Positions 12,763 through 25,197 of a DNA stretch of 64,000 nucleotides are shown in pieces; within the stretch, counting starts at the first letter, position 1, and the number at the start of each line of letters is the position of its first letter. The stretch is from Bryobacteraceae bacterium (GTDB lineage: Bacteria; Acidobacteriota; Terriglobia; Bryobacterales; Bryobacteraceae), in assembly GCA_025056865.1 (NCBI GenBank), contig JANWVO010000038.1, positions 111,587 to 175,586 on the forward strand, written 5' to 3'. The notes under the pieces were generated by a model that saw only the letters and a list, made by a program, of their open reading frames with translations, was not told where the DNA came from and searched no databases. Position numbers and translations under genes: made by a program.

Positions 12763-13516
12763 GAGCGAGGATTTCCTTGGCGAGCTTGATGTAGGTTTCA
12801 GCGCCGCGGGAGCGGACGTCGTAGCTGAGAATGGGCTTGCCGAAGCTGGGGGCCTCGGCGAGGCGGATGCTGCGCGGAATGACGGTTTCGAAGACTTCGC
12901 CGCGGAAGAACTCCTTGAGGTCCGCCGCAACCTGGCGGGTGAGGTTGGTGCGGTCGTCGTACATGGTGAGGAGGACGCCTTCGAGCCGGAGAGCTGGCTG
13001 GAAGGCGTCGCGGATGCGGTCAATGGTGTCGAGCAGTTGCGAGATGCCTTCGAGGGCGAAGAACTCGCACTGGATGGGGACAAGGACGGAGTCCGCGGCG
13101 ACGAGGGCGTTGACGGTGAGGAGGTCGAGGGCTGGGGGGCAGTCGATGAGGATGTACTGGTAGGCGTTGCGGACGGGTTCGAGGGCTTCGCGGAGGCGGA
13201 ACTCGCGGCGGGGGAGATCGACGAGTTCGAGGTTGGCGGCAACGAGGTTCTTGTCCGCCGGGAGGATCTCGAGACCCTCGAATTCGGTTCGCTGGATGGC
13301 ACTACTTATTGGGAGATCTCCTATAAGAACCCTATACGTGGTGGGGAGGTTCTCAGATTTCGGGATGCCGACCCCGGTGGTGCAGTTGCCCTGAGGGTCC
13401 ATGTCGACGAGGAGGACGCGGAGGTCGTTGGCGGCGAGGGAGGCGGCGAGGTTGATGGCGGTAGTCGTCTTGCCGACACCACCCTTCTGATTGGCAATGG
13501 CGATGACTTTGCCCAT
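12734..13516 (-). CDS. parA: Chromosome partitioning ATPase ParA (Soj)
   Basis: Deviant Walker-type ATPase that moves ParB-parS complexes over the nucleoid and in some species modulates DnaA. 260 aa. It begins [20 protein letters not shown], which includes the deviant Walker A with the signature lysine in [17 protein letters not shown] and [14 protein letters not shown] give the Walker A' and B regions. No N-terminal HTH is present, as in chromosomal Soj. It is transcribed into parB, and four parS sites lie upstream of it. Confidence 0.96.
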   Translation of the reverse strand: MGKVIAIANQKGGVGKTTTAINLAASLAANDLRVLLVDMDPQGNCTTGVGIPKSENLPTTYRVLIGDLPISSAIQRTEFEGLEILPADKNLVAANLELVDLPRREFRLREALEPVRNAYQYILIDCPPALDLLTVNALVAADSVLVPIQCEFFALEGISQLLDTIDRIRDAFQPALRLEGVLLTMYDDRTNLTRQVAADLKEFFRGEVFETVIPRSIRLAEAPSFGKPILSYDVRSRGAETYIKLAKEILAHDQRQGSVS

Positions 13517-13621
13517 AGGGCGTGTCCCCGGTACGGAGGAGGTGGGAAAGCACTATCGTATCACGCTCTGAAGCGGGAGGTCGAATGGATGGCGGCGGGT
13601 GGGGTTTACGGTTGGGTGGGA

Positions 13622-13637
13622 TGTTTCACGTGGAACG
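13622..13637. other. parS site 1
   Basis: Core GTTTCACGTGGAAC at 13623-13636, matching the widely conserved parS palindrome (TGTTTCACGTGAAACA/TGTTCCACGTGGAACA). It is the reverse complement of the core at sites 3 and 4. Confidence 0.9.
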
Positions 13638-13664
13638 CCCAGTGCGCGTCAGGGAGAGGAGGAT

Positions 13665-13680
13665 GGTTCCACGTGGAACG
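13665..13680. other. parS site 2
   Basis: Perfectly symmetric core GTTCCACGTGGAAC at 13666-13679, centred 43 bases from site 1. Confidence 0.9.
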
Positions 13681-13712
13681 TTGGCGGTGCGTGCGCCCGA
13701 CCTCAGGTATCC

Positions 13713-13728
13713 TGTTCCACGTGAAACA
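13713..13728. other. parS site 3
   Basis: TGTTCCACGTGAAACA, core 13714-13727, with the consensus outer T/A pair; centred 48 bases from site 2. Confidence 0.9.
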
Positions 13729-13786
13729 GCGAAGCTCGGGAGCCGGCCACGAGCGCATGGGATCCGAAAGCATGGCCGGACGGCTC

Positions 13787-13802
13787 CGTTCCACGTGAAA
13801 CA
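13787..13802. other. parS site 4
   Basis: Core GTTCCACGTGAAAC at 13788-13801, same orientation as site 3 and centred 74 bases from it. Confidence 0.9.
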
Positions 13803-14041
13803 AGGACACGCGGACGCCGCGCCTGCACCCCGCAAAGAACTGCAAAACGAACCAAAGATCCCCGCAAGTCCCTTCCCGCCAGTGACTCACGCCAGCGAGC
13901 CGCAGCCACCCCGCGCGGTATCTTGTCAGCCCCTGCCCGCCCTCGCTCCACGATCCACACCCGCCCAACGGCCCACCGCGGCAAGAATGCAAAACGAACC
14001 GAACGCTGGCGTAAGCCATTCCGCCACAACCACTCAGGCGG

Positions 14042-14658
14042 TCATGCCGACGGATCCGCCCGCCGCGGCGAGTCCGCCTCCGCCTGCGCCACCATCGCCA
14101 CCCACAGTGCCCCCCGCCCGTCCGGCAACGCCGTCGAACTCCAGGTCAGACCCTTTTCCCGGAGCGGAGGCTCGGTGCCGACCAGCAGCACCCACCGGCA
14201 GCACAGCCTCGCGAACCCGACGACCTCCTCCGCCCTCACGGCTCGGGAGACTGCAATGTCGAACCGTCCGGTGACCTCGCGGCTCCGCCTTGCCACCACG
14301 CGGACATTCGGAGCAAGATCGCTCGCCTCCCGCAGAAACGCCGCCTTGCGCTGATCGGACTCGATCAGCGTCACCTCCAGCTCGGGACGCGCCACCGCAA
14401 TGACGAAGCCGGGGAATCCCGCCCCGCTGCCCACGTCTGCCACCGTCCGGATCCCTTCCGGCAGGTGAGCCGCGACAAACAGCGACTCTCCGTAGTGGAA
14501 CCGCGCCGCCTCTTCCAGCTCGATCACCCTCGTCAGATTGATCCGCGCATTCCACCGCTCCAGCAGCTCGTAGTGCCGCCAGAGCGCCTCCACCTGCTCC
14601 GGCGCAAGCGAACCGGCGGGAGCCAGCCGCCGGAGGCTGTCCTCGAAACGCTGCCTCT

Positions 14659-14662
<4 letters not shown>
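14042..14662 (-). CDS. rsmG: 16S rRNA (guanine527-N7)-methyltransferase
   Basis: SAM-dependent enzyme (GidB) that methylates G527 of 16S rRNA. At 206 aa it has the normal size. Characteristic stretches are [11 protein letters not shown] near the N-terminus, the SAM-binding [16 protein letters not shown], and [14 protein letters not shown] after strand 2. Its ATG overlaps the mnmG stop by 4 bases, so it is translated from the mnmG message, the usual gidA-gidB pairing. Confidence 0.94.
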
Positions 14663-16476
<1,814 letters not shown>

Positions 16477-16534
16477 TGTCAGACGGGGAATATCCTCGAT
16501 ATGCTATTGATTCTACCGGTCAGGAGTTCCTGCT

Positions 16535-17812
16535 GTGAAAATCCTTGTCCTTGGCAGCGGCGGCCGCGAGCACGCCATTGCGTGGCGTCTCCGCCAGTCG
16601 CCCTCGGTCTCCCGCGTCTTCGTCGCCCCCGGCAACCCCGGCTGTGCACAGGTGGCGGAGTGCATTCCGGTCTCAAATCCTACTCCTGTAGGTTTTCTGG
16701 AAGCAGCCCGGCAGTGCGGCGCCGACCTGGTGCTGTCCGGTCCGGAGGCGCCGCTTGTGGACGGCGCGGCCGATCTCTTTGCCAGAGAGGGCATTCCCTT
16801 CTTCGGTCCGACGCAGGCAGCCGCGCGGCTGGAAGGCAGCAAGATCTTCGCCAAGCAGTTCATGCAGCGCGCCGGCATTCCGACGGCGCGCTTCGCGGCA
16901 GCCAACTCATTGGACGAAGCTCGGGCGGCGCTGGATGAATTTACGTATCCTGTAGTAGTTAAAGCCGACGGGCTGGCCGCGGGCAAGGGAGTCGTGATCT
17001 GCCCGTCGCGCCCTGAGGCGGAACAGATCCTCGAAGAAATGTTCGCCGGCAGGCTGGTGGGCGGCGCCGGCTCGCGCGTCGTGCTCGAGGAGTATCTCGC
17101 GGGCGAGGAAGTCAGCTTCATTGGCGTCAGCGACGGAGAGCGGATCGTGTCGCTGGAGCCGTCGCAGGATCACAAGCGGATCTTCGACAACGATGAAGGG
17201 CCGAACACGGGCGGCATGGGCGCCTATTCGGACTCGCGCATCCTGAACGGGCAGCAGCGCGCCTTCATCGAACGCGAGATCATGCAGCGGACCATCGACC
17301 GCATGCGGGAGGAAGGCGCTCCCTTCCGCGGCTTCCTGTACGCGGGGCTGATGATGACCGGGCGCGGACCGATGGTGCTCGAATACAACGTCCGCCTGGG
17401 CGACCCGGAGACGCAGGCATTGCTGCACCGCATGGAGGGCGACTTCGGCGTGCTGATCCGCAGCGCAGCCGAAGGGCGGGTGGACTCGTCGGCGCTCCGC
17501 TTCCGCGCGCAGCCGAGCGTCTGCGTGGTGCTGGCGGCGGCGGGCTATCCGGGCAAGCCTCGCACAGGCGACCCGATCACCGGCATTGAGGAAGCCGAGC
17601 GGCGCGGCGCCACCGTCTTCCACGCCGGCACGAGGCTGGACGGCGGGCGGCTGGTGACCGCGGGCGGGCGCGTCCTTGGCGTGACCCACAGCGGGGAGAC
17701 GCTGGCCGAAGCCATCGACAACGCCTACCGCGCCTGCGAGGCCATCCGGTTCGAGGGGATGCAGTTCCGCCGCGACATCGGCCGCAAGGGGCTGGCGCGC
17801 TGGCGGCAGTGA
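16535..17812 (+). CDS. purD: Phosphoribosylamine-glycine ligase
   Basis: ATP-grasp ligase that makes glycinamide ribonucleotide in purine synthesis. 425 aa. The N-terminal motif is MKILVLGSGGREHAIAWRL, followed by VAPGNPGCAQ and the ATP-grasp lysine motifs PVVVKADGLAAGKGVVIC. QDHKRIFDNDEGPNTGGMGAYS is the GARS signature region and YNVRLGDPETQ carries the metal ligands. The start is GTG with CAGGAG (16521-16526) 8 bases upstream. The gene stands alone, not in a pur cluster. Confidence 0.95.
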   Translation: MKILVLGSGGREHAIAWRLRQSPSVSRVFVAPGNPGCAQVAECIPVSNPTPVGFLEAARQCGADLVLSGPEAPLVDGAADLFAREGIPFFGPTQAAARLEGSKIFAKQFMQRAGIPTARFAAANSLDEARAALDEFTYPVVVKADGLAAGKGVVICPSRPEAEQILEEMFAGRLVGGAGSRVVLEEYLAGEEVSFIGVSDGERIVSLEPSQDHKRIFDNDEGPNTGGMGAYSDSRILNGQQRAFIEREIMQRTIDRMREEGAPFRGFLYAGLMMTGRGPMVLEYNVRLGDPETQALLHRMEGDFGVLIRSAAEGRVDSSALRFRAQPSVCVVLAAAGYPGKPRTGDPITGIEEAERRGATVFHAGTRLDGGRLVTAGGRVLGVTHSGETLAEAIDNAYRACEAIRFEGMQFRRDIGRKGLARWRQ

Positions 17813-17859
17813 ATGCGTCGCGCACGGGAGGAAGCCCGGCGTTACAATACAAAGAGCGT

Positions 17860-17936
17860 GGGGAAGTAGCTCAGCAGGATAGAGCGTCCGCCTCCTAAGC
17901 GGAAGGTCGGCAGTTCGAATCTGCCCTTCCCTACCA
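17860..17936 (+). tRNA. tRNA-Arg (anticodon CCT)
   Basis: Acceptor GGGGAAG pairs with CTTCCCT (G1-U72 wobble). The anticodon stem TCCGC/GCGGA encloses CTCCTAA with anticodon CCT, the T arm is GGCAG-TTCGAAT-CTGCC, and CCA is encoded at 17934-17936. A TACAAT at 17843-17848 could be the -10 element. The dnaE start codon is only 13 bases past the CCA end. Confidence 0.93.
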
Positions 17937-17949
17937 CCCGCTCATCCCC

Positions 17950-21417
<3,468 letters not shown>

Positions 21418-21432
21418 GAGAGGATTACCGCC

Positions 21433-22380
21433 ATGAGTGGGCCGTCGCCCGACCGCATCGCCGAACTCGAGCGCGAGATCGCGAGCCTTCAGATGAAATC
21501 CACCGGCGACCAGGCCCGGCTTGCCGAACTCCAGCAGCAGTTGCGGGAGCTGCGGGGCGAGCAGGGCATCAACCTCGCCTGGCAGCGCGTGAAGCTGGCG
21601 CGGCATCCGCGCCGGCCGCACTCGCTCGACTACATCCAGCGCATCATGCCGGATTTCACCGAAATCCACGGCGACCGCTGCTTCGGCGACGACCCGGCCA
21701 TCGTCACCGGCTTTGGCACGCTGGTGGGCGGCACGAAGGCGGTGATCATCGGGCAGCAGAAGGGCCGCGACACCAAGCAGAAGCTCTACCGCAACTTCGG
21801 GATGCCCAAGCCGGAGGGCTACCGCAAGGCGATGCGCGTGATGGAGCTGGCGGCGAAGTTCGGCCGGCCGATCATCACGTTCCTGGACACGCCGGGCGCC
21901 TATCCGGGCATCGATGCCGAAGAGCGCGGACAGGCGGAGGCGATCGCCTGGAACCTGCGCGAAATGTCGCGTCTGGGCTCGCCGGTGATCGTGGTGGTGA
22001 TCGGCGAGGGCGGCTCGGGCGGGGCGCTCGCCCTGGGCATCGGCAACAGGGTGTTGATGCTCGAAAACTCGATCTACAGCGTGATCAGCCCGGAGAGCTG
22101 CGCGGCCATCATTTATCGCGATGCCAGCAAGGGCGAGCGCGCGGCGGCGGCGCTGAAGCTGACCGCGCCGGACCTGCTGCGGTTGGGCCTGATCGATGGC
22201 ATCATCCCCGAGCCGGGCGAGGGCGCGCATGAAGACTACGACCGCGCCGCGGAGTTCCTCTTGCAGGCGGTCAACGCCTCGATTGCCGAGCTGAGCGGCA
22301 TGAGCCCGGCCGAGCTGATCGCCCACCGCGTGGAGAAATTCCGCCGCATGGGCAACTTCTTCACCGAGGCGACGGCGTGA
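21433..22380 (+). CDS. accA: Acetyl-CoA carboxylase carboxyltransferase subunit alpha
   Basis: With AccD it transfers the carboxyl group from biotin carrier protein to acetyl-CoA, the first step of fatty acid synthesis. 315 aa. Conserved blocks: YIQRIMPDFTEIHGDRCFGDDPAIV, GQQKGRDTKQKLYRNFGMPKPEGYRKA, ITFLDTPGAYPGIDAEERGQAEAIA and IGEGGSGGALALGIGN. The start follows a GGAG-containing leader directly behind dnaE, and dnaE-accA adjacency is common in bacteria. It ends in a 4-base overlap with the next small gene. Confidence 0.96.
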   Translation: MSGPSPDRIAELEREIASLQMKSTGDQARLAELQQQLRELRGEQGINLAWQRVKLARHPRRPHSLDYIQRIMPDFTEIHGDRCFGDDPAIVTGFGTLVGGTKAVIIGQQKGRDTKQKLYRNFGMPKPEGYRKAMRVMELAAKFGRPIITFLDTPGAYPGIDAEERGQAEAIAWNLREMSRLGSPVIVVVIGEGGSGGALALGIGNRVLMLENSIYSVISPESCAAIIYRDASKGERAAAALKLTAPDLLRLGLIDGIIPEPGEGAHEDYDRAAEFLLQAVNASIAELSGMSPAELIAHRVEKFRRMGNFFTEATA

Positions 22381-22655
22381 AGCGCACGCGCCTGGCCCTG
22401 CTGGCCGCCGCGGCCTTCGTTGCGCTGGCCGCGTGGATGACGTGGACGATGCTCGCGGGCCGGCGCCACCGGGTGGAAGTCTGCATGGAGTTCCGCGGCC
22501 GGACGGCATGCCGCACGGCAGCCGGCCCCACCCGGGAGGACGCTCTCCGCGCGGCCGCGGACAACGCCTGCGCGCTGCTGGCCTCTGGCATGACCGAGTC
22601 CATGCAGTGCAGCCACAGCCAGCCGAAGAGCGTGCGCTGGCTGGCGGGCGACTGA
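22377..22655 (+). CDS. Small membrane-anchored protein, unknown
   Basis: 92 aa starting at GTG within the accA stop (GTGA overlap). A hydrophobic N-terminal helix (residues 5-27) is followed by a soluble part with three cysteines (CMEFRG, ACRTAAG, NACALL) plus a fourth near the end (MQCSHSQ). This could form disulfides if the part is periplasmic. I do not recognise the family. The overlap implies it is translated with accA, but nothing else ties it to fatty acid synthesis. Confidence 0.6.
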   Translation: MKRTRLALLAAAAFVALAAWMTWTMLAGRRHRVEVCMEFRGRTACRTAAGPTREDALRAAADNACALLASGMTESMQCSHSQPKSVRWLAGD

Positions 22656-22670
22656 GAGCGGAGCGGAAGG

Positions 22671-22702
22671 AAAAGAAAAAGAAAAAGCCCCGCCGCCGGG
22701 GC
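22671..22702 (-). terminator. Rho-independent terminator of hsp20
   Basis: On the minus strand the stem GCCCCG/CGGGGC (22697-22702 with 22687-22692, 4-base loop) is followed by the tract TTTTTCTTTTTCTTTT (complement of 22671-22686). This is the only hairpin in the window with a long classical U-tract. Confidence 0.85.
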
Positions 22703-22781
22703 GGGGCGCGGGCGGAGGCCGCGAAGCGCGCAGCGCGGGAAGGCGCCGCGCCGCTTCGCCGCCGGACCGCAGCCGCAGCGA

Positions 22782-23231
22782 TTACTTCTTCACGCTGATC
22801 TTGACCGTCTTGGGCTTGGCCACTTCCTTCTTCGGCAGGACCACCCGAAGCACGCCATCCTCGTAGGTGGCTTCGATCTTCTCGGTGTCCACCGTGTCAG
22901 GAAGCGTGAACGCCCGGTGGAAGGAGCCATAGCTCCGCTCGATGCGGTGATAGCCGCCCTCTTTCTCCTCCTTCTTGAACTCGCGGCTGCCGCTGATCGT
23001 CAGCGTGCCGTTCTCGACCTTCAGCTCGATGTCGTCCATCTTCACGCCGGGAATGTCGGCGGTGAGGACGATCTCATTCTCGTTTTCCGCGATGTCAACG
23101 GCCGGATACCAGGGCCGGGCCGAGACCGGCTCGCTGAAGAAGCGGTTCACCATGTCCTCGAACAGAGCCAGCGGGCTCGCGAAGAAGGGATCGAATTTGG
23201 CCAGATCGGAACGACGGGTGATGTTCGCCAT
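22782..23231 (-). CDS. Small heat shock protein, Hsp20/alpha-crystallin family
   Basis: ATP-independent holdase chaperone. 149 aa. A short N-terminal arm (DLAKFDPFFASPLALFEDMVNRFF) is typical of bacterial class A Hsp20. The alpha-crystallin domain runs from about residue 43 (YPAVDIAENENEIVLTADIPGVK) to the C-terminus and contains GTLTISGSRE and the EDGVLRVVLPK strand. ATG 23231 was chosen because AGGAGGTG lies about 11 bases upstream. It has its own promoter and terminator and is monocistronic. I see no CIRCE or HAIR element in its leader. Confidence 0.93.
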   Translation of the reverse strand: MANITRRSDLAKFDPFFASPLALFEDMVNRFFSEPVSARPWYPAVDIAENENEIVLTADIPGVKMDDIELKVENGTLTISGSREFKKEEKEGGYHRIERSYGSFHRAFTLPDTVDTEKIEATYEDGVLRVVLPKKEVAKPKTVKISVKK

Positions 23232-23274
23232 ACTGTCTCTCACACCTCCTTTGGAAGATCTCTCCACGCTTTCC

Positions 23275-23303
23275 ACTATACATGATGCAGGAATAGCTGT
23301 CAA
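23275..23303 (-). promoter_or_regulatory. Strong sigma-70 promoter of hsp20
   Basis: On the minus strand: TTGACA (complement of 23298-23303), exactly 17 bases, then TATAGT (complement of 23275-23280). The predicted start is near 23268, giving a leader of about 36 bases. A near-consensus housekeeping promoter is unusual for a heat-shock gene and suggests high basal expression or a repressor. Confidence 0.8.
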
Positions 23304-23468
23304 GGTTTCTTAGTCTATTACACTCATATTTTGTGCAGGCCACACTCGGGCTGTTCTGACCCGCAGGCGGTGCCAGATTCCCAGTTATCGCTGCATCATC
23401 CCGTTTTTCAATGGCTTCGAGTTGGAGCAGACAACCCGGCCAGGCTCTGCCGTCTTTGGAGAACCTCT

Positions 23469-24635
23469 TCAGGCCGGAATCGGAAGGCGGATTTCCAGCT
23501 CCGATCCCCGTGCCGGATGGGAGGTCAGGGTGAGATCGCCATCGAGCGCCCGGACGCGCCGGAGGATGCTTTGCGGGCCTAGGCGGAGCAGCTCGAGCTC
23601 TTCGAGGGTGAAGCGGCCGGCGAAGGGGAAGCCGGTGCCGTCGTCGTCGATGTGGAGGATGATGTGGCCGTCCTGGCGGTCCAGGGTGACGGCGGCGCGG
23701 GAGGCGGCCGAATGCTTGCGGATGTTGTTGAGCGCTTCGCGCACGATCTGGACGATCTCCGGGCGGGCCTCGAGGTCGTCGTGCATGGCCGCGGGCGCAG
23801 CTTTGAAGGAAGTGGGGATGCCGGAATCCTTCTGGAAGTGGGCGGCGGTGGAGCGCAGCGTGGCGGCCAGGCCGGCGCCGTCGACTTCCACCGGGCGCAT
23901 GCTGCGAATGAAGGTGCGGACTTCGGTGACCTGCCGGGTGCAGATCTCCTGAAGCTGGCGCAGCTCCTCCATGCCGGCCTGGAAATTACGCTCGAGCATT
24001 TTCCGGAGGATTTCGAGCCGCATCTGGATGGAGATGAAGCTTTGCAGCGGCCCATCGTGCAGGTCGGCGGCGATGCGCTCGCGCTCCTCCTCGCGCGCCT
24101 TCAATGCTTCCATCCGGTACAGCACCGCCTGGCGGGAGGCGGAAGACAGGCGCTCGAGAAGGCTTTGGCGCTGGAGCGCGACGATGCAGCCGAACATGCC
24201 GAGCAGCAGAAGGAGGGGCTGGAGCCGTTCGACCCCGTGGGTCTTCAGGCTGTTGACGAAGGCGAGCGTGAGCACGGTGGTCAGCAGCACGTCGCGCCAC
24301 TCGAGCAGAGTGCTGGCGGCCAGGAACAGGTAGAGGGCGGCGAAGGCCTGGAGCCAGAAGTTGTCCGGACCGGCGGCGACGACGCAGATCAGGAAGGCGG
24401 CGACGTCAAGGGCGGTGTTGACAATGCCGGCGTGGTCGACGCGTTCGGCCCAGCGCCAGAAGATCGAGACCAGGCTGTATACGGTGACGACGGAAAGGAT
24501 GAAGACCCAGGTGGCGGCCTCGAGGCCGCGGCCGGCCAGCAGGATGCCGAGGCAGGCGCCGGTGACGAGGGCGCGCAGCACGCTCAGATAGCGCCGCCAG
24601 AGATAGGGCAGCACCATCTGGTCGGCGTGGATCAT
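23469..24635 (-). CDS. Membrane sensor histidine kinase, NarL/HisKA_3 type
   Basis: 388 aa. The N-terminal ~155 residues carry about five hydrophobic segments with no obvious periplasmic sensor domain. The dimerisation/phosphoacceptor motif EEERERIAADLHDGPLQ puts the phosphorylated histidine at His193. The HATPase domain follows (VREALNNIRKHSAAS, the N box; HIDDDGTGFPFAG, the G1 box) and ends near LTLTSHPARGSELEIRLP. Kinases of this class normally pair with a LuxR-type response regulator, but none is adjacent, so it is an orphan here. The preceding gene on this strand stops 6 bases upstream of this start, so the two may be co-transcribed. Confidence 0.87.
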   Translation of the reverse strand: MIHADQMVLPYLWRRYLSVLRALVTGACLGILLAGRGLEAATWVFILSVVTVYSLVSIFWRWAERVDHAGIVNTALDVAAFLICVVAAGPDNFWLQAFAALYLFLAASTLLEWRDVLLTTVLTLAFVNSLKTHGVERLQPLLLLLGMFGCIVALQRQSLLERLSSASRQAVLYRMEALKAREEERERIAADLHDGPLQSFISIQMRLEILRKMLERNFQAGMEELRQLQEICTRQVTEVRTFIRSMRPVEVDGAGLAATLRSTAAHFQKDSGIPTSFKAAPAAMHDDLEARPEIVQIVREALNNIRKHSAASRAAVTLDRQDGHIILHIDDDGTGFPFAGRFTLEELELLRLGPQSILRRVRALDGDLTLTSHPARGSELEIRLPIPA

Positions 24636-24641
24636 GCGCGC

Positions 24642-25178
24642 CTACCTCACGTAGAGATATAGCGTGTGGGCGCGGCCTTCGCCATCGTCCTCGATGTGCT
24701 CTTCCTTGACGGGCGTCCAGCCGGGGATGCCGAAGTCGTGCGCGACGACGCGGGCGCCCTTCTTCAACTGTTTTTCGAGCAGTGGCCTGGCCTTCTCGAC
24801 GGCCGAGGGCAGCAGGTAGATGGTGATCAGGTCGGCGTCGGAGTAGTCCTGCTGGAGCAGGTCGCCGTGGATGATGCGGGCGCGCTTTTCGAGCCCGAGG
24901 GCGCGGATGCGCGCGGTGGACTGCTTCACGAGGTCCTCGTCGAACTCGACGCCGACGGCGTTGGCCTTGAAGCGTTCGGCGGCCATGATGACGATACGGC
25001 CGTCGCCCGAGCCGAGGTCGTACATTTTCTCGCCAGGTTTGAGCCCGCCCAGCCGGAGCATGCGCTCGACGACGGTCTCCGGGGTCGGATAGTAGGGCGC
25101 CAGCTTCTCGCCCTTGTCCTGGGCGCTGGCGCAGGCGGCCAGCAACAGGCCAGCCAGCAGGAACTTCGGCAGCTTCAT
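24642..25178 (-). CDS. Exported SAM-dependent methyltransferase-fold protein
   Basis: 178 aa. It begins with a convincing signal peptide (MKLPKFLLAGLLLAACASAQ; the AAC could even be a lipobox). The remainder is a class I methyltransferase-like Rossmann fold: MYDLGSGDGRIVIMAAERF is motif I, AVGVEFDEDLV the acidic loop after strand 2, and HGDLLQQDYSDADLITIYLLPS the motif IV region. This resembles small DOT1/'class I SAM' proteins found with signal peptides in Acidobacteria and Planctomycetes. The substrate is unknown. Export is odd because SAM is cytoplasmic; see findings. Confidence 0.75.
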   Translation of the reverse strand: MKLPKFLLAGLLLAACASAQDKGEKLAPYYPTPETVVERMLRLGGLKPGEKMYDLGSGDGRIVIMAAERFKANAVGVEFDEDLVKQSTARIRALGLEKRARIIHGDLLQQDYSDADLITIYLLPSAVEKARPLLEKQLKKGARVVAHDFGIPGWTPVKEEHIEDDGEGRAHTLYLYVR

Positions 25179-25197
25179 GTTCAGATCAGCTCCTCAC

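Larger units (their letters stand above)
13517..14041. other. Gene-free region carrying the parS cluster
   Basis: 525 bases between parA and rsmG. The parA-proximal part holds four parS sites (listed separately). The rsmG-proximal part holds two copies of the 13-mer TGCAAAACGAACC (13841-13853 and 13988-14000) and is C/A-rich on the plus strand. Open frames here on both strands have low-complexity Pro/Arg composition and no recognisable domain, so I call no gene. Confidence 0.6.

Noticed and set aside
12763..13302. 180-residue N-terminal extension of ParB
   Set aside because: It is Ser/Pro low-complexity antisense of parA; the ParB start at 12762 fits the family.
13522..14274. Possible small protein genes in the parS region on both strands
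   Set aside because: Pro/Arg-rich frames without ribosome-binding sites, covering parS sites and rsmG antisense.
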